This document shows positions 11,081 through 22,870 of a stretch of 64,000 nt of DNA, piece by piece. The translations under genes were made by a program, and so were the position numbers. Origin of the DNA: Platycnemis pennipes (lineage: Eukaryota; Arthropoda; Insecta; Odonata; Platycnemididae); assembly GCA_933228895.1 (NCBI GenBank), contig OW121858.1, positions 33,441,859-33,505,858 on the forward strand. The letters are read 5' to 3'. Within the stretch, counting starts at the first letter, position 1, and every line of letters begins with the position of its first letter. A model generated the notes under the pieces. It was not told the origin of the DNA. It made no database searches and saw only the letters and a list, made by a program, of their open reading frames with translations.

Positions 11081-11513
11081 GAAAACGAAGCGCCGCTAGG
11101 AGTACTATTGATGTTATGAATTGATATGTGGACTACATTATTCAGTACAGTTTCATTGATTTGAAAATCATGTGCATATCAGTAATCAGAGTACGAGGGA
11201 AATGTGCTGGACACATGTGACGAGAAATCTTTTCCATATCAAACATGCCATGTTTGACAAAGTTTTTTAACCATAACCTCATTCAACATATATTTCACAT
11301 ATTTACTAAATTCGCAGATGTTTCGCTTTATCACGATTTTTCGCAAAAAAATTCGCGTTTATCGCAAGATGCGATTTTTTGCGGTCCCTACTTATAACTA
11401 TACAGATGTGGTAGTAGTTAATTTATTGGATGCCGTACTATGTTGTTGAAGGTAAAGGGAAACTAATACATTATTCTCTTACTAAGCATACTTACTAGCG
11501 GCGCTTCGTTTTC
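11081..11513. mobile_element. MITE with GAAAACGAAGCGCCGCTAG ends
   Basis: GAAAACGAAGCGCCGCTAG at 11081-11099 is repeated as its exact inverted complement at 11495-11513. The 433-bp interior is AT-rich and non-coding. I did not find a clear target duplication. Confidence 0.65.
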
Positions 11514-11680
11514 GTGAACTCATTTCTTTTAACATAGATCACCCATGAAAACAGAAATCTTTTTTCAAAATCATTCGATACCTTTTCACGCATATTCTCC
11601 ATTGAGGCAATAGAGGAATATTATTCTTCCAATATGGAATTACATGAGTTTCAAGAGCATAAACACCAACAGAATGTTCT

Positions 11681-14090
11681 GCATGCATAGAGCTTACTGG
11701 AGGGGGCATAAGCTCTCAGAAGTGAAGCCAGGCATAACGGTATTCTTGCGCATTTAGCCATATTTTGCAGCCCAGCTTCGTGGATTTGCCATAAGCCTAC
11801 GTGTGAAGAAAATATTAAGTTTTTCTGAAACCAGTGGCTACAGAGGTCATATAAAGGTACGTAAATACTAAGTAGTGTGTGTATTTTTCTGAAAATTATT
11901 ATCTATATCCGAAAACATGCCGTCATGCAGATATATGCTATGTTAACTTTGCATTCATAGATGTTTTGCTGCTCGGCTTACAGGTGCAGTAATCGTACAG
12001 ATAGAAGAATAACTGGTATTACCTTCCACCGGTAAGTTAAAAAAGTGCATAAAATAGTCATACCAATGCAATATTGCATGAAATGGACGCTACACCTGAT
12101 AAATATTGAATTTGTTGCCTACGACGTTGCACGTGTTTCGGGTGCATTATTAAGTGAAAAGTTGATAATATTTTATTAGTAACCGCAGTAATTATGTTAT
12201 TTTAAGTAAGTAGTATGTTCAGCTAATTTGTTACGCTAATATAATATTACGGGTAGGAAATAATGCGACTGAAATGTTTCCCCTACTACACACCTTTATG
12301 ATGGCTTGCAGGGTATTATGCAGATGTTATGCGGAACCAACCATGATGTTCAACAATTTCACAGTAATAATCGTAAAGAAGATATAGCAGTTATGAGTTC
12401 GAAGTGCGGAATAGTATTTATTTCAATTAGAGGGAAAGAACTTAGGAAAGTGTGGCCTTCACGTGCCTTTATGTTTAGGTATCATCGGTACTCTATGCTT
12501 AAAACGGAGAGAAAGAAAGTTTGACAACGAGGGATTTGTTATTCATCACGTTCTTGGCACAGAAATATTTGCAGAGAAGTGTGTTCATTTAGTAATACAT
12601 AATTTCAATTTTAGCTGGTCAATTAACCGTTACCGACCCAATTTGTTATGAATTAGGCGAGAATAGCATTAGTGATTGCTCATTACTTCTCGCTTTACGT
12701 TTATTAATATCCAGTGTAGTAAGTTATCAGTGAAGTGAATTGGTTATTTTTAATTCCAAACGATGCTGAAATTAGATTTTCTTTAGATTTTATGATGTTG
12801 TGTTGTGTATCTTGTTGAGAGTCACAATCGGGTCATTATTTCATTGGTTTTCCTAGAATATCTACTTGAAGGGAAAGACAGTGGTTCATTGTGGTAATAA
12901 TTTGTCATATCTAGATGTGTTTCCCTAACCTATTACAACAGTTTTTTGCATTGGTATATTTCCAAATATACTTAATGCTTATCTATTTGGAAATATGGTT
13001 TTTTCTGTACAAGTCCTGTTAATTGTCACTAAACCTTTCTTATTTCCTTTTTCAGGATATCCTTGCAAGTTTGCCGGTCCTTTTATTAAGCCATTTCTGG
13101 AAACCATTTGCCATTTACTTTCGTGTGATCTAGAATAAGGAGTGGCCATTACTGACTGGAATAGTTGTGAATTGCAATCGCTTTTATGCTGCTTAGAGAT
13201 TAGTTTTGCATTTTTGACCTCTTCCATGCATTGTATATGTTTACATTTGATGTTGATCGGCCAAAGAAGGTGAATCTTGTACTTGAAGAATCTCAAAATG
13301 GAATTGTATCGTGAATGAATGTTTTCGTTATTTGCCTATTTAATAAATGTTTATGCTTGACTTTTTTCATTGATCAACAAAATATTTTACCCTTTTTGTA
13401 AAGTTAAATTTAGAAGCACGGATTTTGTCGAGTTCACTCGAGCACAAACGTGCAATACGTGAGGTAGCACGGCTCTTTTACAGGGGCTTTGATAGTGAAA
13501 ACGGAATAATATAAGTAGAAAATATAGTCTTAGGGTAATTCGGTATTATGCCATTGAAACAATTATTTTTTCTTGGGATTTGGTCAATATTTATATCGTA
13601 CAGTAACAGTTCTTGGCCGAGTTTAATGGTAGCAAATTACGTTTGCGAAAGAAACGATGGTAGCATAGCAATCTCTCCAATCCATCTTTAATTTCAGGAA
13701 TAGGATTCAGAAAGTTGAAATTAATGCAATTTTCGAACTGACAGCTGCTATTTTGCGAATAATATTGCGTCAATTATGTTTGACAAAACACCTCATAGTC
13801 CGTTGCAAATCCTGTTTCTGCGGGACACAACGGCTCTAATCCAATGCATATTAAATCTTTTGGGCATGTATTACTACTTAATTTCATCGCACCTGCCGCG
13901 AAAAATCCCCAACGGCATTATTTTAAGAGTAAAGAGCAAAAATTGGTCGTTGCCCCGTAAGAATCTGTGTTATAGCTGGGCTTCAAAATATGGCCAAATG
14001 CACAATTCTGCCCCGCCCCCTTGGCTTCACTCCCCTCCATTACGGAGCATAGGGAGCGCCCCCTCCAGTAAGCTCTCTATGTCTGCATGC
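11681..14090. mobile_element. Possible THAP-encoding DNA element with long inverted repeats
   Basis: The arms at 11681-11777 and 13975-14090 are inverted relative to each other. They share gagcttactggaggggg, gtgaagcca and the block ttggccatattttgaagccc with gaps. They enclose a THAP-like exon at 11961-12031. The layout suggests a THAP-transposase element (P-element or Kolobok-like), but no catalytic domain is visible and the termini and target duplication are not defined. Confidence 0.4.
11961..12031 (+). CDS. THAP-domain first exon, fragment
   Basis: ATG plus 23 codons read MFCCSAYRCSNRTDRRITGI followed by TFH, then a ggtaagtt donor in phase 2. C-x4-C (CSAYRC), NR and a TFHR motif are the usual opening of a THAP zinc finger, a C2CH DNA-binding domain found in P-type transposases and in host factors. 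A possible continuation with GKELRKVW follows a cag/gag acceptor near 12430, but it decays and the C-x2-H pair was not found. It is either a transposon relic or an orphan first exon. Confidence 0.45.
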
Positions 14091-14099
14091 CACAGTAAA

Positions 14100-15116
14100 G
14101 AAAAACTCGGAAAAAACAAAAATATATTGAAACAATTTTAAGACACTTAGTAATGGCGAATTGAGCGCATAATATTTCTAAAACTCTTGCCGCAGTTCAT
14201 TGATTACAACGTATCATCACTTATTTCTGAGAATAATGACTCGATATAAATAGTCGAAGTGAGTGTTCGCCGCACCGCCATATTGGAAAACGGCCGTGTT
14301 CCCAAGAGTCGGCACCAGATAGGGAGGGTATTTTTGAGTGTAGTTTCTACGTTTTTCTCGGCCCCACCTCCTCCATGGCTTCAAAAACATCAATTTTCAC
14401 TCTGAAAACCGCCAAATTGTAAGTCTTATATTTCATGAAATAATAGTTTCAGAGCAAAGAAAATCATTTCATGATAAAGATTCATCCTTTCTCTATTGTA
14501 CATTTTTGGAACGAAATCGGTACTTGACGTATTTTCTGCAGGAAAAAAGTTTTTATAAGTGTCACCCTCATCCGAATATTTACCCTATTACCTTATTTTA
14601 TGATTTATGCCTGAGAGTTTCCTCGTGATTAAGTAGATTGCAAAGCATTAACATTCTTTACGGCTCACACAAAGAGAATGGAATAAAAACCGTGATTTAC
14701 AGCAATAAAATACTGCTTTACGCATAACACGTCCATCCGATACTTCATTTACGCCCCACGCACAAAATCAACTCGTCCAGATGCTATCCTTAACAGAGTA
14801 CCAAAATAGCAGGAGATTTTTCCTTTATAATACGCTTGGGAATATAGGTTACATATTCTACCAACACTATTTCATTCAATTAAAACCACTGCTTTTAAAC
14901 CTGTAGTATATTTAATGCATAACCGAATCCAATGTCAAGTCAGTTCGTACTTTTTACGCCATTTCCAATCAACAACTCACCATGACCATTACAACGTCCC
15001 GTTGTCAACGTATACGAAATGAGTGGCCATTTCATACACTAACCCAAATTAACGAGGCACTTTCTCGTGAATGTAGTATATTCAACTACGTGCGTGAGCC
15101 ATAAAGGTGTACCTAC
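14100..15116. other. No gene recognised
   Basis: AT-rich sequence without a convincing exon, repeat boundary or promoter feature. It lies downstream of ZAD exon B1 on the minus strand and would be part of the B intron. Confidence 0.4.
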
Positions 15117-15251
15117 CTGAATTTCCACAAGTTCCTTCATAATAATCCACACTAAATAGCCTTCCGTTCCTTTAGGGTTGAAAACATCAACTGTCCAGTC
15201 ACCAGACTTGAGACAAAGTCTACAAATACGGAATATATCGTCTTCAGGCAT
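15117..15251 (-). CDS. ZAD cassette B, N-terminal half exon
   Basis: Read on minus, a ccttcacag acceptor, a 12-nt open leader and ATG start 45 codons ending VEIQ at a gtaggt donor, phase 0. It shows DDIFRICRLCLKSGDWTVDV, with the first ZAD cysteine pair (CRLC), then the NPKGTEGYLVWIIMKELVEI helix region. The ATG aligns with those of cassettes C and D. The matching C-half on this strand is 6124-6261. It lies head-to-head with cassette C (starts 838 bp apart), so a shared or mirrored promoter between 15252 and 16077 is likely. Confidence 0.8.
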
Positions 15252-15564
15252 TTTCCAACGTACCTGTGAAGGATTGAAATAAATACAAGTACTCAATATT
15301 CCAAACAAATTCTATCCAAGAGAACAATTTGGAAGTAACAAAAAGGAAAACACGTTAACCTACAAAGTATTAACTTCGCTGAGATAATAAATTTACAGAA
15401 GCAAGCTTTTTCTTATAGTTACTGGCCAAATCACAGTCTTGAATATTTTAGTAACTAACTCTAAAATACAGATACTCAGCAGAAGAAAAACATTACTGAC
15501 ATCCACACATCTCTACTTCTACACCGACCCGAAAATAATGTTTACTCAGTCATTTCACGGCTGG

Positions 15565-15730
15565 CGTTCGGTCTTTGTTTTTGAAAGATGATCTACACTG
15601 ATATTATAACAATAATACATATGAAGTTAAATTTTTTATTATGTAATGGATATTATAATAATTATATATAGATCATGACCTTGTCTTCCGCTTATTGCCG
15701 ATTACGCGATGCCTTATTTCAAAAACAAAG
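15565..15730. repeat. Short inverted repeat at the symmetry axis of the ZAD cluster
   Basis: gtctttgtttttgaaa at 15576-15591 is inverted as tttcaaaaacaaagat at about 15717-15732. The flanking cga/cgc positions also match with one or two mismatches. The axis falls near 15.64 kb, midway between the divergent exons B1 and C1. This fits the centre of an ancient inverted duplication and, by position, a bidirectional promoter region. Confidence 0.5.
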
Positions 15731-16077
15731 ATCGATCGCTTGCCGTACTACATGTTTTCGAAGTGATTATGAGAAGATCTTGTTGGGTGTGAACCGGTCT
15801 GGTGGAATGTTGTTCAATGTATTTATGATGCTGCGTGTGTGCATTATATGTTTAGTAACTAGATTAAATTAGACAGCAGTTGAAAATATTTTTCTAGCAA
15901 ACATACGAAACATCTAGTTTCTAGCAAACATCTAGGAAGATATAGCTTCATGTACTGGCGAGGAAGGTAATTCGTTGTTAATAAACGTTTTATATTTAAT
16001 CCTTACATATAAGGAGCCCTTATGAGAAGAATTTGTAAACATTGTGGAGTACTTATTAATTAAGCAACCCTTCACAG

Positions 16078-16224
16078 GTATGTTGGAAAATGTTTGAGGA
16101 CGATGGAAACTGTTTGTGCCGACTGTGTCTCAAGTCGGGTGACCAGGGAGTTGACATATTCAACCCAAAAGGAAAGGATGGCTTTCTCTTGTGGATTATA
16201 TTGAAGGAGCTAGTGGAAATTCAG
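16078..16224 (+). CDS. ZAD cassette C, N-terminal half exon
   Basis: A cttcacag acceptor, a 12-nt leader, ATG at 16090 and 45 codons ending VEIQ at a gtatgt donor, phase 0. The first cysteine pair is intact (CLCRLCLKSGD), but the preceding DDIFR of the sister copies reads DDGNC. The tail NPKGKDGFLLWIILKELVEI is conserved. The C-half partner is 19290-19427. No linker or finger exons are found before cassette D. Confidence 0.8.
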
Positions 16225-17520
16225 GTATGTGGCCCTATATGGCTAACACATATATCAAACTTTTTTTCAATGGGAGGAAAGTGACTCGTTAAATTGCTTA
16301 TAATTTTAGTGAAGAATATTGAATGAAGATGATAAAATTGGAAAATTATCAAAGAAACTGGCACATAAGGAAGCAAAGCGCATCCATAATTGTCTTTCTA
16401 TTGCTAACAGTAACATTTACAATAATTCATTAAGCTTGTGGAGTGAGAATGAAGTATCAGATGAGAAACCACCACAGCCCTCGTCCACGGTCAACTATTT
16501 TTAACACAGTGATTTTTCTTAAATAAATAATAGTAAGGCTCTTAGTGTAAGTTAATACAGAAATGAATTCCTATTGTTTTAAGGACCATTTAGAGCTTTT
16601 AAATGAAATTCTACTATTGATATTAAGTTATCTAGCACAATAGACATATCAATGGTTACAATAATAAATATTTTGTGGTGTTCCACGCTAGGAGACAAAT
16701 CTGCTCATAATCCAATCATACCCGTATTTTATATAAAAACACTTTTTTGGTGCTTTACCTTCCTCAGGAATCATTTTTAAGCAAATATATTTGCAATGGC
16801 AGTGCAAAATAGATTTTTCTGCAGAGCAATTATTTCTGGAGCCTCCTGGACTTTCTGGACTGGATTTCTGGAACCTGGAACTCTGTTAATAATAACGTTA
16901 GAGCCTCATTTAAAATTTCTAAAGACTCAGAAAAACACAAGGAATAAACTTATGGTACTAAGTATCATGTGAATTAAACACATATTTTTCTGGTTGTTCC
17001 ATTGTATAAACAAACAAGTGACCGCGAACAACTGTCGAGAGTGAGGCTCACTCTGCGAAGAAGGGTTGAGATAATCCATGCTTCTAAGCCGAGAAAGGGT
17101 CCTCATAACCGCGAGGAAGGGTCCTTTATGACACCTTGGACCTTTTCTGCCTACCTGGCCCTAGTGACGTTTTAAGACGCCCTTTGTTCTCTTGCGTAGA
17201 AAAATCTGCGGCGTTTATGCACGGTGTTTGTTCACTGGGGTGAAAATTCTGCGGCGTTTATGAACTGCGTTCATAGTGAAAAGGTTAAACTTGAATAAAT
17301 GTACAAAGGAATGTTTTCCTTTGGAGGGTTACATTAAGAGAAAAGAGTTAGTTATAGTTCCGGTTCTTGCATGATTTTTGAGGCTCCCTATCCTCTAGAC
17401 ACAGCAGTACAGTGGCCAATAGTATAATGTCTACCACGTCTGGAAAAAATTAAGTGTTGTTATATCAACCAATGTGGTTTCTGCCTCCACTCACATAATA
17501 AATAGTGACACCAAGGCTTG
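16225..17520. other. Intron-like sequence, no gene recognised
   Basis: Non-coding sequence between ZAD exons C1 and C2. A less AT-rich block at about 16990-17290 contains two copies of a phrase around tctgcggcgtttatg (17208 and 17250). No domain-bearing frame was seen. Confidence 0.4.
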
Positions 17521-17534
17521 TGCAATGACCGATT

Positions 17535-17690
17535 TCAGTCGTCGATTGTTGATGAAAGAATTTCATCGAAATGCTTCGATGACGATGGCTGTCATCGATC
17601 ATCAAATAGTGTACACGATGATCGATGATTGTCGATGATCGATCAATTACGATGATTGATGACTATCGATGATCAGTGCAGATGTCTCAG
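17535..17690. repeat. Degenerate ATCGATGA palindromic repeat
   Basis: About 150 bp is built from overlapping gatgatcgatgat / atcgatcatc words, giving many short self-complementary segments. It is non-coding and resembles the AATCG-rich block at 35800-36310 in style but not in unit. Confidence 0.6.
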
Positions 17691-18151
17691 TTGGCAGTTT
17701 GTTGTGGCTATTAAGTGAAGAATGAGTAGGGTCAAACGTAATGGAGAAGGACAAGGTCTATTTATTAAAGAGCGAAACAACCACTCTTTGTTGTGTAATA
17801 ATACAATTCTCATATTGGCATTTTCATTGGTGAGTAGATATCGGTCGTCCAACAAAACGTTTCCTGCATTGCTGCAGAACCTCTCTGATGAGGTTGAAGT
17901 GGCAGGAATCCACTTATCCCTCCTGGGATCCACTTATCTTTCACAACCTCTTAAACATGCTTCATGATTTTATGCTCAGTCACTAGAATTTTTTGACATT
18001 AGCAATAGAATGTAACTGTCATTAATGACTCTTTAAAAGACCAGTAAACCATGTGGTTGATAGTGTCAGGGCCATTAATCACCACGGTAATTATATTAGC
18101 ACAATGTAATAATAACAATATAATGGTATAAAAAGGAAGTCCTCAGGCTTA

Positions 18152-19010
18152 TGTGGCATTTATTGGTACCTCTGGATACCCCTCGTTGGACATTAGCCCT
18201 TGGCAGACTAATTACCCTCTGGACTTAGCCGAAGGGCTTGCATGACAGGCGTAGATAACGACAGGTGGAGCCAATGACACCAACAATGCCTAATATTCCA
18301 AAATGCATATATTCTGGACTGCAGCGTTCCGACAAAGCATGCCACCAAATCATGCCGCCATATCATGCCGCCTTACTGCGCTGCCTCCTCGCCACATCCG
18401 CTCTCACTTATATAGCTCCCAGACTGCGGAGGAAGACCAGAAGTTAGGCCATCATACAAGCCGTTATTTGGTGTTCTCTCTCTGGAGTCCAAAAAGAGTT
18501 CCTGATGCTCCAATCATAAGTTTCCACCTCGCCCACTTCACCCCATACCACTTTTCCCTCCCCTCAAATTATACCTATCGACGAATTCCACGTTGAACCC
18601 CATTCCCCTTTGACCTTGCCAAAAACACCTCCTCCTTATGCCAGAAAATACCTCCCCTCTCACGCCCTCTGTTCGAATCGAGACGGCAACGAGTTCACTT
18701 CTCACTATGTCAGTTGGTCTCAAGTTAGTTTAGTTTTTTGGGGACTTTGTCATTCTCGAGAGTCTCCTAGTGGCCATGGTCTATTGGTGCAAGTTATTAG
18801 GTTTTTCCTGAATTGGGAAGAGAATTTAAATTTCTTGGTTTGTACTTTGTCTATTTTTGTTGAAATACATTGTTTGTTATAGTTAGATTAATTAATAATT
18901 TTGTTCTTTGTTCTATATTGACCTCTTCTTGCTCACCCGAGTTTGGAAAGAATTTTGTCCCCTGGATGAGTGTTTCTCGTGAACTATTTTGTCATTCAGG
19001 AAATGCTGCA
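18152..19010 (+). mobile_element. Solo LTR, plus orientation
   Basis: Starts TGTGGCATT and ends AATGCTGCA (TG...CA). It is homologous over its length to the inverted copy at 24536-25359. The 4-nt flanks are CTTA and CTTC, a target duplication with one mismatch. A TATATAG box lies at about 18408. No internal gag-pol is attached, so it is a recombined solo LTR. It lies in the intron between ZAD exons C1 and C2. Open frames inside it are incidental. Confidence 0.7.
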
Positions 19011-19289
19011 CTTCACTTGTTGGAACCGCGCAATAGTACAAAATAGAATGATCTGAAACTGACATCTTCAAAAAATATTTAAAACCGACCTAGGTTTTCA
19101 TATTCAAGACCTTGCAGATAATTGGTAAACCAATCAAAACCAAGGTCGGTGTTAAAATAAAAATGTTGTGGAATCTCACAAAGCGATTGTTCTAATTACT
19201 AATGTAATGGTACTTTTTCCAATATTTGGGAATAAATTTATTGAGCTGACCAAGTACCGATGTTGACACGATTCACGTTTCCATTACAG

Positions 19290-19427
19290 GCTTCACGAGA
19301 CGATGGGTTGCCCCACACCATCTGTGAAAAATGTATGAAGAATCTCTCGGACTTCAAAAAATTCAAGATGATGTGTGTCATTGCAAGAATTGAGTTCTTC
19401 AAACTCCAGATGAACTCAGGTCTTGTT
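19290..19427 (+). CDS. ZAD cassette C, C-terminal half exon
   Basis: A ccattacag acceptor, 46 phase-0 codons and a gtaagt donor. It carries DDGLPHTICEKCMKNLSDF with the second ZAD cysteine pair and ends FKLQMNSGLV. The GD of the sister exons is DD here (RDDGLP). Downstream intron sequence (gtaagtagttgcctttgata) is conserved with cassettes A, B and D. No stop is met before the donor, so the frame must continue in another exon. The next compatible plus-strand acceptors that I can identify belong to cassette D (23186, 25985 and later). Confidence 0.8.
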
Positions 19428-19652
19428 GTAAGTAGTTGCCTTTGATATTAAACACTTATTTGGAAGCAATTTGTATATCTCACACTTGTATTCTATAACC
19501 ATGTACAAAATTTGTGACCAGGTTGTCTATTCTACATCAACATAATACCCTGCAAGCCACCATAAAGGTGTGTGGCAGGGGGTGAATTCTCACCAAACAT
19601 CCACTACTAATCATGCATAGATGAAATAATGAGAGCTTCTAATTTGGCTTGA

Positions 19653-19889
19653 TTGAAATTGTCCGAAGACTAGAAATTCGAAAGGCCAAATTAATTATGG
19701 AAAAAACGATGACTCCGAAACCGGTTTTTTGTTTGTCAAGGCAATCATCAATGGGGAGAGCCAGGCAAAACAGGTCAGAACCTGTTGAGAGCCAAGCGGA
19801 GAGTTTGACAATCGAAAAACCAGTTTAGGAGATATCGTTTTCCGTAATTAATGTGGCATTTGGATTTTCTAGTCTTCGGACAATTTCAA
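19653..19889. mobile_element. Foldback MITE
   Basis: The arms start TTGAAATTGTCCGAAGACTA at both ends and remain complementary for about 75 bp with scattered mismatches, leaving a short loop. The whole unit is about 237 bp and could form a long hairpin. It is non-coding. Confidence 0.65.
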
Positions 19890-20765
19890 CAAACCTCATT
19901 GATTAAATTTAGGCTACTGGAAGTTGAGAATGGATTCTAGAGACAAAAAATTATGAAGCTTCTGATATTTTGAAGGCCTCAAGGTTTATGACTTAGAATT
20001 TACTCTTCACATTTCTTTAAGGTTAATTTTCATTCTTTGTATTTCTCCATGTAGTTCAGACTCCACCATGAATATGAAAGACACAACTGTATTTATGGCT
20101 ATAAAATTTTTTCCCAAGAGAATGAATAGGACAACATTCTTTAATCCAAATTACAAAGACTGCATTTTGGCACACCAAAACTCAATTATTAAGTTTCTTA
20201 AATGAATATAAAAGAATAGGTATATGGTGACCAGAATTGGTGCCATCATTGCATGCCGTTTCCAAGGAGGCATTGGGGTCACCAACGTGGTGTCAGTTGA
20301 GACAAAAGATCTCCACATTTCTCAATAGCTTTATTACTCCTTTATTCCGTGTGCATTACATTTCTCTGTCCATCACCTTGGTTACATTAACATCTTTTTT
20401 ATATTACCATCACAAACCTCCTTGACAACGACATGCAATGATGGCACCATATCTGGTGGCCACATATATAGGGCTAATTGCATGTTTTGTTTTTTTATTC
20501 AATATGTGTTTATTTTGTTAAAAGTATAGGAATAATTTATAGTTTCTCTAAAGTACTTTGAGGGCAATTACAAGAAATTCATTGCTTCTGACAAATTATT
20601 GTGGTGAGGATGATAGTACACCTGTCAAAATCATGCTGTTAGTTGGGTTACCTTCAAGTCTTTATTCCAACGTGCAGCTACCTATGCTATACATTGATTC
20701 ACTCATATTGGACATATTTACCGCTGTCCATATCCCTAATTTTATGAGGAAAAAAAATACATTTA

Positions 20766-21189
20766 AGCCTGAATCACACGATCATTTTTTACGTCCCTTT
20801 TCAGGGATAGCTCAAATGATAGCTTAAAAATGATTGTCTGAATTGATCACTTCACAGATAGCGGCAATGATAGGGATCGCTATCCCTTTTTTCGTCATTT
20901 GAGCACGTCCTTTTTTCCATCCCTCGGGCCTGTCATTAGCCAATCAGAGCGCACATTCTGAAAGAAACGTTTGGCTGCAGCCAGAAGTTGTCGACGACGA
21001 TGTAAATCATCCATAGTCACGAAGTTGTTTACCGTATCTCGCGAACAGAAATGATACGAGAAGGGATGCTGAAAATGATCGTGTGAGGGGCAAAATGATA
21101 GCTTGAACTATCATTTTTGCGTTCCCTGAAAGCTATAGCTTAAATGATCCCTGTGAAGGGACGAGAAATATGATCGTGTGATTCGGGCT
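20766..21189. mobile_element. MITE with TTA target duplication (Harbinger-like)
   Basis: Ends AGCCTGAATCACACGATCAT and, inverted, AGCCCGAATCACACGATCAT differ at one position in 20. TTA flanks both sides (20763-20765 and 21190-21192). Several internal aaatgatagct / agctatcattt words add further self-complementarity. The interior has no transposase. Confidence 0.8.
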
Positions 21190-21249
21190 TTACATGTGTG
21201 GTGAATTATTGTATTAATGCTATTTTACTATTTGTGATACTTCTGAGGT

Positions 21250-22538
21250 TACAGTAAAACCCCTCTTTTACACTTTTGAGGGGAACTAGAGAAAAAAGTG
21301 TAAATCGCGGGAAAGTGTAATTTGAGGGTATGCAATTTTATATGAAAGTTATGCCTGAAAGAATAACTCCTTGCTTCTTGATTTTGCCTGCCTAATTCTT
21401 GCTTTAATTGAATGACAAGTTTAAAATTGAAATATAGTTCCAACAAAACCTCTTTAATAATGCCAAAATCCCTTATTTGAAATGCATGGGGACATGGGGA
21501 GATATATTAACTAGATTACATATGGTTGGGCCAAGATTAGGTAGAGTGTGAAAAAATTGTACAGTTGTAAATTGGAGAGAATATCAGGAATTAGTTTACA
21601 GGTGTATGAGGGAAGATGCAGAACAGCAAGCAGTTGAGAAAGGATGGAGGGGGGGGATGGTATAGTAGACACTAGAGTGGTCAAGACACTGTTCATTACT
21701 GTTAAGTCAGGAGAGCTGCTGATAGAACTTAACGAGATCAGCATAGGGGTAAGGAAAATGTGAAAAGAACTGCATGGCATTAATGATAGACAAGGGAACT
21801 TGGGAATAGAAGAGGAGAATGACATAGATAAGGATGAACTGAGGCCAGGAGTCTTGATCCAACCATGCTAGTAAGTTAGGGTAAATATTATGAGAAAAGA
21901 AGGTGTGGAGACTATAATAGTGATATTCTATCAAAGCTACTTAAGAATCGAGCTAGAGAAGAATGAGATGATTTTACGGGTGTGTTCGTAGGATATATGA
22001 GGATGAAATTTGGCTGGAGGATTTTTTAAAATCTGTATTAATGCCTCCAAAAAAGAAAGACAAGACCGCAAATGCTGAAAAGCATACACTTCTTAAATAA
22101 ATGAAAAATTTCATCACCAATGCGATAGCATCAGCCATCCCGCGAGTTATGCAACCTGAACAACAATCGCGAGAAAAACGACGTACGTGTACTGTAATCC
22201 CTCGCGGCATTACAATTGCACAGTTGAGCGAGGTCACGATAAATGGTGGTATACCTGGGCAAATTTTATTTCTCTTTCATAGTGGTAACTTACTGCATGA
22301 GTTTTTACTTTGTCTTTCACGGAGCGTTGAGTCCAACCACTAGTTATGCAACCAGGACGACAATCACGGTAAAATCGTCTCGTAAAACGTAAATGGCGAA
22401 CCATTCAAAAATTTGCTAGCGTGAATAAAGGGAAGAGGTTACACTGCGGATATATGGACATTATTAGGACATGAAGAAAAAGTCGTTAATGGCGGGAAAA
22501 CGTAAATTGCGGGGACGTAAAAGCGAGGTTTTACTGTA
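21250..22538. mobile_element. pogo/Tigger-like Tc1-mariner relic
   Basis: Ends TACAGTAAAACC and GGTTTTACTGTA are exact inverted repeats that include the TA target dinucleotides. Subterminal gcgggaaa...gtaaat words recur at both ends. The 1.3-kb interior is broken and shows no complete transposase. It ends 60 bp upstream of ZAD exon D1, so the D promoter or 5' leader must lie within or beyond it. A CENP-B-type helix-turn-helix of pogo style lies just past the exon at 22757-22870. Confidence 0.65.
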
Positions 22539-22597
22539 ATTTATTTGGAGATTAGGGTACTAGATTGTGCTCAATTCATTCACAGGAACATTGTGAA

Positions 22598-22732
22598 ATG
22601 CTTGAGGATGATATATTCCGCATGTGTCGACTTTGTCTCAAGTCTGGTGAGTGGGCAATTGACGTGTTGGACCCAAAAGGAACTGATGGCCTTCTTATGT
22701 GGGTTGTAATGAAGGAACTTTTGGAAATCCAG
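22598..22732 (+). CDS. ZAD/C2H2 gene D, exon 1 (ZAD N-half)
   Basis: A cattcacag acceptor, a 12-nt leader and ATG start 45 codons ending LEIQ at a gtaggt donor, phase 0. It shows DDIFRMCRLCLKSGEWAIDV (CRLC is the first ZAD zinc pair) and a WVVMKELLEI helix. The ATG was chosen because it aligns with cassettes B and C. The acceptor just upstream implies at least one further 5' exon, not identified here. This is residues 1-45 of the predicted 532-aa protein. Confidence 0.85.
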
Positions 22733-22756
22733 GTAGGTGACAGCAGAGAAGTGAGG

Positions 22757-22870
22757 TATCAGTACAAAATGTTAACAATCGCAGAAAAAGTGCAAGCTGT
22801 GAAAAAGCTTGACACCATTGCATCAGTAAAGCGTTTGCCTGAAACATACTGCGTGGAATCTTCAACTATA
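22757..22870 (+). pseudogene. CENP-B-type helix-turn-helix fragment of a pogo/Tigger transposase
   Basis: The frame reads KMLTIAEKVQAVKKLDTIAS then VKRLPETYCVESSTI and a stop. This matches the usual LT..EK...K.LD...SVK.LA..Y.V..STI pattern of the N-terminal HTH of pogo/Tigger transposases and CENP-B. It lies in the first intron of gene D, directly after the exon 1 donor and in the same frame, so unspliced reading would fuse half a ZAD to an HTH. No DDE domain follows. Confidence 0.6.

Noticed and set aside
18265..18882. Overlapping plus-strand open frames
   Set aside because: They lie wholly inside a solo LTR that has a second, inverted copy at 24536-25359.
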